Positions 24,008-30,211 of a DNA stretch of 32,821 nt are shown one piece after another (positions within the stretch are counted from its first letter, which is position 1; every line of letters begins with the position of its first letter). The notes under the pieces were generated by a model, which saw nothing but the letters and a program-made list of their open reading frames with translations, was not told the origin of the DNA and made no database searches. The DNA comes from Methanomicrobiales archaeon (GTDB taxonomy: Archaea; Halobacteriota; Methanomicrobia; Methanomicrobiales; Methanospirillaceae). Where the stretch lies: positions 1-32,821 of the forward strand of contig JAPKXQ010000067.1 in NCBI GenBank assembly GCA_026394765.1. The letters are read 5' to 3'. The position numbers and the translations under genes were made by a program.

Positions 24008-24989
24008 GGTGACCTACCGGGACGCGGGAGTCGACATAGACCTTGAGGGAGAGGCTGTGCGCGCTCTCCTGGCAGGGCTCACTCACAAGCGGACCGGGAG
24101 ATTTCCCATGTGCGGTGGTCCTGGCCACTACGCCGGCTTGATCGATCTTGGTCCCTTCCTCCTCGGCATGACCGTGGACGGTGTCGGGACCAAGATGCTC
24201 GTGGCCGACCGACTCGGTGACTGGACCACGGTTGGGATCGACTGTGTCGCGATGAATGTCAATGACCTCTATGTCATGAACATCGAGCCGATCGCGTTTG
24301 TCGACTATATCGCGACTGACCGGCTGGACCTTGCAAAGATGACGCAGATAGGATTCGGCTTGAACGAAGGTGCACGTCTCGCTGATATCTCCATTGTGGG
24401 GGGCGAGACTGCAACACTGAAAGGTCTCGTCACCGGCCTCGACCTCGCAGGCACTGCGGTTGGAGTCCAGGACCGGGAGAAGATTGTGACAGGTGAAGAG
24501 ATCAGGCCTGGAGATATTATCATCGGCGTTCCCTCAAGCGGGGTCCACAGTAACGGTCTCACCCTCGCCCGCCAGGTCGTCGCGATGTACGATGCATGGG
24601 ACGAACGGCTCCCTGGTGGGGGGACTGTTGCGCAGGAACTCCTGAGGCCGACCAGGATCTATGCCAGTGCCCTCAGCGTCGCGGCGGCGGTGCCGGTCCA
24701 TGGGATGTGCCATGTGACTGGCGGGGGCCTCCAGAACTTCAGGCGACTCTCTAGGTACGGCTTCTCGTTCTCACACCCACTCCCACCCCAGTCCGTGTTC
24801 CAGTGGGTCCAGGAGTCTGGGGGGGTGAGCGAAGCTGAGATGTACCGCACCTTCAACATGGGTATGGGCTATGCGTTCATCGTATCCCGGGAAGCTGTGG
24901 ATGGCGTCACATCGATTGTAAAAGACGCCCGCGTCGTTGGAGAGGTGACAGAGTCTTCGGGGCTATGGCTTAAAGGAACAGAACTCTGA
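24000..24989 (+). CDS. purM: Phosphoribosylformylglycinamidine cyclo-ligase
   Basis: PurM (AIR synthetase) closes FGAM to AIR with ATP, the fifth step of purine synthesis. The 329-residue protein shows TYRDAGVDIDLEG, the Gly-rich PGHYAGLIDLG, the nucleotide-binding TVDGVGTKMLVA and CVAMNVNDLYV, then GGETATL and PSSGVHSNGLTLAR. The ATG at 24000 lies inside the aspartokinase reading frame (8-bp overlap) and was chosen over 23970 because family members begin just before YxDAGVD. Its stop is 8 bp from the stop of the convergent ZPR1-type gene. Confidence 0.94.
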   Translation: MSEVTYRDAGVDIDLEGEAVRALLAGLTHKRTGRFPMCGGPGHYAGLIDLGPFLLGMTVDGVGTKMLVADRLGDWTTVGIDCVAMNVNDLYVMNIEPIAFVDYIATDRLDLAKMTQIGFGLNEGARLADISIVGGETATLKGLVTGLDLAGTAVGVQDREKIVTGEEIRPGDIIIGVPSSGVHSNGLTLARQVVAMYDAWDERLPGGGTVAQELLRPTRIYASALSVAAAVPVHGMCHVTGGGLQNFRRLSRYGFSFSHPLPPQSVFQWVQESGGVSEAEMYRTFNMGMGYAFIVSREAVDGVTSIVKDARVVGEVTESSGLWLKGTEL

Positions 24990-24997
24990 ATTGAGGC

Positions 24998-25555
24998 TTA
25001 ATTGGTCCCCTCATCCATCTCCTCCTCCTGCATGGCTGAAGGAAGATCATAGTCAGTCCTCTTCGCGCGGTCGGCGAGGATCGCACTATTCCCTGAAGGG
25101 TCCTTGATTATCAGGGTGAAGGGAACCTCGCCTCTCCTTGCCCTGGAGAGGGTTCCCTGCACAGCAATCGCTGCATCCCGTTCCTGGCCATCAGTGGTGG
25201 CGATAACCCCTGCAACCACCCCCTCGACCCTTGCAACCACTCCCTCCACATTCGAGATGAACCCTTCACAGGCAGGGCCGGGGTCGATCCTGACCCCGAG
25301 TTCAGGGATAATGATCGTGCCCTCCATTCCTCGCACGACCCTCGAGCTGAGGTCGTCTTGCCCGCATACTGCAAGCTCCCACCGCGAGGGGCCTGGGGAT
25401 TCTAGCACCTGCGTATCAGTGAAGCGGTAACCGCAGCTCTCGCAGTGCGTCGCGATGATAAGGATGGGGGAGAAGTGGGGGATAGTATACGACTGGTATA
25501 CGAACTCAATAGGATTTGAGCATACCGGGCACTGAGCAGGGACCACCCGTTGCAT
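24998..25555 (-). CDS. ZPR1-type zinc-finger protein
   Basis: This 185-residue protein has one ZPR1 unit: a zinc finger C-x2-C (CPVCSNPIEF) and C-x2-C (HCESCGYRFTD), followed by a beta-rich domain with GTIIIPELGVRIDPGP and the coiled-up repeats VEGVVARVEGVVAGV. Eukaryotic ZPR1 has two such units and binds translation factor eEF1A; archaeal proteins have one, and their role is not established. Its ATG shares one base with the stop of sepF (TGATG), so it is translationally coupled to a cell-division gene. Confidence 0.87.
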   Translation of the reverse strand: MQRVVPAQCPVCSNPIEFVYQSYTIPHFSPILIIATHCESCGYRFTDTQVLESPGPSRWELAVCGQDDLSSRVVRGMEGTIIIPELGVRIDPGPACEGFISNVEGVVARVEGVVAGVIATTDGQERDAAIAVQGTLSRARRGEVPFTLIIKDPSGNSAILADRAKRTDYDLPSAMQEEEMDEGTN

Positions 25556-25923
25556 CAGACCCCGCCGATCTTATCGCGGGAGATCTTGACTGACATCGGG
25601 GTGACGACGACGTACTTCTGGTCTCCCAGCCCTATGATGTCTCCGTTCACGTCCTTTGCGACCTCTTTTAAGTCTTTTAGCACCCTCTCATACATCACTT
25701 TGTCCAGTTTCAACCTGCTGATATCGACAATTACGATATTGCCCGAGTAGACCTCGTCTTTGATACGCGGGCTGTCCTTAATGTCACTCACTGTCGCTAT
25801 CTTCACATACAGCGCCGGTTTTTGCTCTTCCCCCTCCTCGTAGGACTCGAGCTCGAGTTCCATGTAGTCCTCTTCAGTTGCGGGCTGCTTCTTCCGCAGG
25901 AGCGAGTCCAGGAATTTGGCCAT
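25555..25923 (-). CDS. sepF: SepF, FtsZ membrane anchor
   Basis: This 122-residue protein is archaeal SepF, which in euryarchaea tethers FtsZ to the membrane at the division site. The N-terminal MAKFLDSLLRKKQ is an amphipathic membrane-binding helix, followed by an acidic linker to about residue 35. The SepF core follows: YVKIATVSDIKDSPRIKDEV, then GNIVIVDISRLKLDK and the VAKDVNGDIIGLGDQKYVVVTP beta strands. It is the first gene of a two-gene unit with the ZPR1-type gene. A TATA-like element about 25 bp before the ATG suggests a leaderless transcript. Confidence 0.92.
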   Translation of the reverse strand: MAKFLDSLLRKKQPATEEDYMELELESYEEGEEQKPALYVKIATVSDIKDSPRIKDEVYSGNIVIVDISRLKLDKVMYERVLKDLKEVAKDVNGDIIGLGDQKYVVVTPMSVKISRDKIGGV

Positions 25924-25941
25924 GGGAAATTCTCTATCGAT

Positions 25942-25953
25942 AGTTATTTAATG
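25942..25953 (-). promoter_or_regulatory. TATA-like promoter of sepF
   Basis: On the minus strand CATTAAATAACT is centred about 25 bp before the sepF ATG at 25923. Between them lies a perfect 10-bp palindrome, CTATCGATAG (25934-25943), which could be an operator overlapping the transcription start. Confidence 0.45.
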
Positions 25954-26009
25954 ATATCTCCTCTGACCTGTCGTTTTTTTAATTCTGAGGGAGGTGTGGC
26001 GAGATCTTG

Positions 26010-26507
26010 TCAGATCTCAAGGCTCCAGAGGGGGTCTCCCACATGGTGGAATGTCTTTGCTGCCTTCCCCACCTTCATCGCCCGGATATCCGCGGTGTCT
26101 GCAAGGGCGATGGCCACTGCGAGAGGTTTTCCATGCCGCACCTCTGTCACCTGGACTGGTGACCCTCTCTTCACGTCATCAGTGAGCGATACTATCCCGG
26201 GGCGCATCACATCTGCCCCCCCAGCCACGTAGCTCACTGCCCCCTGGTCTACCACAATATTTCTCTCCCTGATAGGGTGCGCGAGGAGCCCGCGGAGGGT
26301 CGGAAACACCCATCCCTCGGACATCATCAGGAGTGGCTGCTTTCCAACCATAAAGACCCTGAGTGCGCTGTCGGTCTCGACCACCTCAACCGGGCCCCCT
26401 GAGAAGAATTGCGAAATATCCCCAATCTCTGCAGCGAGACGTTCTTCGAGGTCTGTGACCAGGTCTTTCCTGAGCGTATGTCGCTTTTTAAGCGTGATCC
26501 GCTTCAT
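26010..26507 (-). CDS. PUA-domain RNA-binding protein, MCT-1/Tma20-like
   Basis: This 165-residue protein has an N-terminal pre-PUA domain (about 1-80: KKRHTLRKDLVTDLEERLAAE...VEVVETDSALRVFMVGKQPLLM). A C-terminal PUA domain follows (about 85-163: IVVDQGAVSYVAGGADVMRPGIVSL, VTEVRHGKPLAVAIALAD). The arrangement matches archaeal homologues of eukaryotic MCT-1/Tma20, which act with DENR in translation re-initiation and ribosome recycling. It is divergent from the LSm-L37e operon, also RNA-related. Confidence 0.85.
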   Translation of the reverse strand: MKRITLKKRHTLRKDLVTDLEERLAAEIGDISQFFSGGPVEVVETDSALRVFMVGKQPLLMMSEGWVFPTLRGLLAHPIRERNIVVDQGAVSYVAGGADVMRPGIVSLTDDVKRGSPVQVTEVRHGKPLAVAIALADTADIRAMKVGKAAKTFHHVGDPLWSLEI

Positions 26508-26628
26508 TTGGACGAATAATCTGCCCTCTTCCTATGAATATCCATGATACCTCCAGACCGTTTCCCTGTAGTGACCACGTCGTTGAGGGGTTATGCGGAA
26601 TCAGGTGCTGCGGGTCAGGGAGTCCCTC

Positions 26629-26640
26629 ACATTTATCTAC
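26629..26640 (+). promoter_or_regulatory. TATA-like element of LSm-L37e-purF operon
   Basis: ACATTTATCTAC is the best TATA match in the 185-bp gap between the PUA gene and the LSm gene; it predicts a start near 26662 and a leader of about 30 nt. A small palindrome AGGGAGTCCCT (26617-26627) lies just upstream. I see nothing else in the gap. Confidence 0.4.
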
Positions 26641-26659
26641 CCTGTCCGCGCACATGTAG

Positions 26660-26935
<276 letters not shown>

Positions 26936-26941
26936 CAATCG

Positions 26942-27124
26942 ATGTCGAAAGGTACACCCTCAATGGGGAAACGTCAGGGGAAGAACCATCTCGCCTGCAG
27001 GCGGTGCGGTCGGCTATCATACCATCGCCGTCATAAAGTCTGTTCTTCATGTGGCTTTGGAAGGTCAGCACGCCTCCGCAGCTACCGGTGGGTGAACAAG
27101 AGACCTAAGATCCCAACCCACTAG
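26942..27124 (+). CDS. rpl37e: Large-subunit ribosomal protein L37e
   Basis: This 60-residue basic zinc protein of the large ribosomal subunit has C-x2-C knuckles CRRCG and CSSCG. It also has the typical start [15 protein letters not shown] and the [15 protein letters not shown] core. GGAGTGA, overlapping the LSm stop, is a good ribosome site 6 nt before the ATG. The purF gene follows after 9 bp. Confidence 0.95.
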   Translation: MSKGTPSMGKRQGKNHLACRRCGRLSYHRRHKVCSSCGFGRSARLRSYRWVNKRPKIPTH

Positions 27125-27133
27125 CGAACTAAT

Positions 27134-28558
27134 ATGTGCGGGATCGTTGGCATCAGGGATGCTGGCGGGGTCTCGTTTCCTATTTTTTACGCGCTCTACG
27201 CACTTCAGCACCGGGGTCAGGAGAGCGCAGGGTTAACAACTTTTGATGGGACTACCCTGAACACACATAAGGGTCAGGGCCTAGTGGCTGAGGTCTTTAA
27301 CACTGACCTCCTTCATGGCCTCAAAGGATCTGTGGGGATTGGACACGTCAGGTACCCCACAACCGGAGCGAACAGACCAGAGAACATCCAGCCCTTCACC
27401 TTCCGTTTCCGTGACCACCTCGTTTCTATTGCGCATAACGGCAACCTCGTCAACACATCTGCGCTGCGGGCAGCATTCGAGCAGGACGGCCAGATCTTCT
27501 GCACCTCCACCGACACCGAGATCATTGCAAAGGTGGTGATCGGAGAGCTCTGCCGTTCTGGTTCAGTAGAGGACGCGGTAAACCTCGCGATGAGGGCGCT
27601 GCGCGGGTCCTACTCAGTCATCCTCCTGATCGATGGGGACCTCTATGCCTTCCGTGACCCCCTCGGGATCAAGCCCCTCTGTTTAGGAAAGACTCCTGGT
27701 GGTTATATCGTTGCATCTGAAAGCGTAGCTGTTGACGCTCTCGGTGGTACTGATCTCCGTGACGTGCGTCCCGGTGAGCTCTTGAAGATCACGGCCGATG
27801 AAGTTATCTCTCTCCAAATAGCGGTCGCGAACCGATGTGCTCACTGCATCTTTGAGTACATCTACTTTGCAAGGGCTGATGCGGTCATGGACGGTGCCCT
27901 CGTGTATGATGTGCGGGTGAGGATTGGGGAGATGCTCCACCAGGAAGAGCCAATAGAAGTCGACTGCGTCTGTCCAGTTCCTGACTCAGGGACTGCTTAT
28001 GCAATCGGCTTCTCCAGGAGCGCGGGGATCCCTTTCATAGAGAGCCTCATGAAGAACCGCTATATGGGGAGGACTTTTATCATGCCAACACAGCGGCAGC
28101 GGGAAAGTGCGGTGAGGATCAAGCTCAACCCTATCCGTGACCATATTAAGGGTCGGTCCATCGCCCTTATCGATGACAGCATCGTCCGTGGGACAACATC
28201 ACGTCGGATCGTGGAGATGATCAGGGGCGCGGGAGCGAAGGAGGTACATCTTCGGATCGGTTCTCCTCCGATCATCGCACCCTGCTACCTTGGGGTGGAC
28301 CTGCCAACAAGGGATGAGCTGATCGCGAGCAGCCGCTGCAAGGAGGAGGTGGCGAAGTGCATCACTGCGACCACCCTGCACCATATCACCTTACGCTCTC
28401 TGGTCGCAGCGATAGGAATAGAGGAAGGGGGGCTCTGTACAGGATGTCTCACCGGCTGCTACCCTATCCGTATCCCTGACGAGGTTGCAGACCAAAGGAC
28501 CGTTGACTTCGTTGGCGCGACATTTCAGACGAGCCTTGGCTTCTATGAAGAGAGTTGA
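27134..28558 (+). CDS. purF: Amidophosphoribosyltransferase
   Basis: PurF makes phosphoribosylamine from PRPP and glutamine, the committed purine step. The 474-residue chain begins MCGIVG, so Cys2 becomes the N-terminal nucleophile after Met removal with no propeptide. LQHRGQES and the glutamine site NGNLVN follow. The PRPP loop is IALIDDSIVRGTTSRRIV. Cysteines equivalent to the [4Fe-4S] ligands of the Bacillus-type enzyme appear in AHCIFEYIY, APCYLGVD and LCTGC, so an oxygen-sensitive cluster is likely. It is third in the LSm-L37e operon and ends at a bidirectional terminator. purM lies about 2 kb upstream in a separate unit. Confidence 0.95.
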   Translation: MCGIVGIRDAGGVSFPIFYALYALQHRGQESAGLTTFDGTTLNTHKGQGLVAEVFNTDLLHGLKGSVGIGHVRYPTTGANRPENIQPFTFRFRDHLVSIAHNGNLVNTSALRAAFEQDGQIFCTSTDTEIIAKVVIGELCRSGSVEDAVNLAMRALRGSYSVILLIDGDLYAFRDPLGIKPLCLGKTPGGYIVASESVAVDALGGTDLRDVRPGELLKITADEVISLQIAVANRCAHCIFEYIYFARADAVMDGALVYDVRVRIGEMLHQEEPIEVDCVCPVPDSGTAYAIGFSRSAGIPFIESLMKNRYMGRTFIMPTQRQRESAVRIKLNPIRDHIKGRSIALIDDSIVRGTTSRRIVEMIRGAGAKEVHLRIGSPPIIAPCYLGVDLPTRDELIASSRCKEEVAKCITATTLHHITLRSLVAAIGIEEGGLCTGCLTGCYPIRIPDEVADQRTVDFVGATFQTSLGFYEES

Positions 28559-28575
28559 GAAACGATTGAATTGAT

Positions 28576-28599
28576 AAAAGACTTCATTATCAGTCTTTT
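28576..28599. terminator. Bidirectional terminator between purF and tRNA-Met
   Basis: AAAAGACT (28576-28583) and AGTCTTTT (28592-28599) form a perfect 8-bp stem with an 8-nt loop; T-runs follow on both strands. It lies between the convergent ends of purF and the tRNA gene and can serve both. Confidence 0.65.
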
Positions 28600-28602
28600 T
28601 CA

Positions 28603-28677
28603 TAGCGAGGGATGGATTTGAACCATCGATCTACGGGTTATGAGCCCGTCGGGATATCCTGACTACCCCACCTCGCT
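28603..28677 (-). tRNA. Initiator tRNA-Met (CAU)
   Basis: The minus strand folds as a complete cloverleaf: acceptor AGCGAGG / CCTCGCT, anticodon arm ACGGG-CTCATAA-CCCGT with anticodon CAT, and T arm GATGG-TTCAAAT-CCATC. Three consecutive G:C pairs next to the anticodon loop and an A1:U72 pair are the marks of the archaeal initiator. The discriminator is A and CCA is not encoded. No intron is present. Confidence 0.93.
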
Positions 28678-28689
28678 TTATTGGGGGAC

Positions 28690-28716
28690 AATATACGCAA
28701 TGGTCGTTGATATAGT
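28690..28716 (-). promoter_or_regulatory. TATA-like elements upstream of tRNA-Met
   Basis: Two minus-strand candidates lie before the tRNA: GTATATT (28696-28690) and CTATATC (28715-28709). The second predicts a start about 8 nt before the mature 5' end, the usual spacing for archaeal tRNA genes. It also reads as GATATAG toward the thioredoxin gene on the plus strand. Confidence 0.4.
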
Positions 28717-28760
28717 TAACCAATGTTTGGATCAAATGTAGGGAGACCACCCGAGGTTTG

Positions 28761-29201
28761 ATGCATGCAAAGGAAGAGATCTCTCATATGGATGAGGAAC
28801 TGGCCCGGATCCGGGAGAAAAAGATGCACGAGATGCAGGAGAGGTCCCGTATCAGAGGGACTGCAGGGGTAATATCCCTCCATGGGGGCGACTTCTCCCG
28901 TGCCCTCCAGAAGTACCCTGCCCTTGTCGTCGATTTCTGGGCTGAGTGGTGTGGACCCTGCAGGACGATCGGGCCGATCATCGAACGCCTATCAGGAGAG
29001 TTTGGAGAATCAGTCGTCTTTGCGAAGGTGAACACTGATGATAGTCCTGAGATCGCCGGGCACTTCGGCATATCCGCAATTCCAACTGTACTGCTCTTTG
29101 GGCATGGCCAGCTCATCGATCGGATCATCGGAGCGCAACCTGAAGAGACATTTCGGGCACGGGTGAAGAGGGCGTTCTTTTCTGGTGAAGAGGACTCCTG
29201 A
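28761..29201 (+). CDS. Thioredoxin with N-terminal charged helical extension
   Basis: This 146-residue protein has a standard thioredoxin fold from about residue 38: WAEWCGPCRTI with Cys64/Cys67, VNTDDSPEIAGHFGI, and cis-Pro108 in AIPTVLLF. Ahead of it is a highly charged helix (DEELARIREKKMHEMQERSRIR, described by its ends, residues 11-32) likely to be a coiled coil for dimerising or docking. Otherwise it is a normal disulfide reductant, possibly for the peroxiredoxin. The ATG at 28761 was chosen over the TTG at 28758; GAGGT is just upstream. A 190-bp gap with its own promoter separates it from the next gene. Confidence 0.9.
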   Translation: MHAKEEISHMDEELARIREKKMHEMQERSRIRGTAGVISLHGGDFSRALQKYPALVVDFWAEWCGPCRTIGPIIERLSGEFGESVVFAKVNTDDSPEIAGHFGISAIPTVLLFGHGQLIDRIIGAQPEETFRARVKRAFFSGEEDS

Positions 29202-29324
29202 ACGTGACCCTCCAACTGACAGCCGGACTGCGCGCACCTGTCCTATCATGAGGCCCCTGGGGTTGAAATATCTACAGGGCAATAATTAAAGAGGAAAATT
29301 CGATCTTCTCCATCCGTCGGCGCG

Positions 29325-29334
29325 TTCTTATACA
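29325..29334 (+). promoter_or_regulatory. TATA-like promoter of the HTH-FHA / kinase unit
   Basis: TTCTTATACA is centred about 27 bp before position 29357, giving a leader of about 34 nt that contains AGGTGGT near the ATG at 29391. The rest of the 190-bp gap after the thioredoxin gene is A+T-rich without further signals that I can support. Confidence 0.4.
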
Positions 29335-29390
29335 GGCGTAAGCCCATTGCAAAGGAGTGGTCGGGTGGAGAGGAGATACAGGTGGTTGTA

Positions 29391-30182
29391 ATGAGTGAGG
29401 GTGCGGGTGAGGATATACAGACAGTTATCCTTGAGGATACGTCAGATTACCTCAATGAGCTCTCAGAATACCTCGAGGTCCTCAGTAACAGTCAGCGCCT
29501 CAAGATTCTGAAGATCCTTGAGAAAGCTCCCCGCGACGTCAGAAAGATCGCTTCAGAGATCGATACCAGCTATGAGAATACCAAGAAACACCTTGACAAA
29601 CTTTTGAGTGTGGGGCTGATCCGGAAGGAGGCAGGACTCGGTCAGCCGACCTCAAAGGGTATCCACCCGGTATGGAAATACTCATTAGTCCCGGGTGCCA
29701 TGGAGGCGATAGTGCGCAACCTTGGCATGTTCTCAAATATGCGCATTCCACTCTCCCACCCCGACTTGAAGAAGCGGATCGAAGCGGTGCGCGGTCAGGT
29801 GACATCTGAACTCCAGATGGCAGCACCCTATGTGATGGTCCTTGGGGGGTCTGATGATGGCAAGGTGTTTCCCCTGACCGGAGTCCAGGTCCTGATCGGG
29901 CGGGTCGATTCTGATAGCGGTGAGAAGATCGACGCAGGGCGAGATGTGATCCTCGCGGCAGAATACACCGCGGTGACCCGCATCTCAAAGCCGCATGCTC
30001 GCTTTGTCATGGAGAAAGGGACCTGGAGTGTGGCCGATGCGGGTAGCACCGGTGGTACCTACTTAAATGCCAACCTCCTTCAGAAGAGTCAGATCGCACC
30101 CATCAGGGACGGGGACCTTATCGACCTCGCCCGGGGCCCATCCGGGGCAAGGCTCCTCGTCCTCCTCCCCGAGGGGGGGTAG
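29391..30182 (+). CDS. Winged-helix transcription factor with C-terminal FHA domain
   Basis: This 263-residue protein has an N-terminal ArsR-type winged helix (about 22-105: LSNSQRLKILKILEKAPRD, then recognition-helix region SYENTKKHLDKLLSVGLI and the wing). A C-terminal FHA domain follows (about 146-260). Key FHA residues are Gly170-Arg171 (IGR), Ser199-Lys-Pro-His202 (SKPHARF) and GGTYLN (221-226), the set that binds phosphothreonine. The acidic N-terminal tail holds Thr11 and Thr17 (QTVILEDTSDY), possible phosphorylation sites. The ATG at 29391 follows AGGTGGT. The kinase gene begins 29 bp after its stop, so a kinase-controlled DNA-binding role is strongly suggested though unproven. Confidence 0.88.
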   Translation: MSEGAGEDIQTVILEDTSDYLNELSEYLEVLSNSQRLKILKILEKAPRDVRKIASEIDTSYENTKKHLDKLLSVGLIRKEAGLGQPTSKGIHPVWKYSLVPGAMEAIVRNLGMFSNMRIPLSHPDLKKRIEAVRGQVTSELQMAAPYVMVLGGSDDGKVFPLTGVQVLIGRVDSDSGEKIDAGRDVILAAEYTAVTRISKPHARFVMEKGTWSVADAGSTGGTYLNANLLQKSQIAPIRDGDLIDLARGPSGARLLVLLPEGG

Positions 30183-30211
30183 GTGAACAGGACCTGGCAT
30201 TTGGGTTATCG

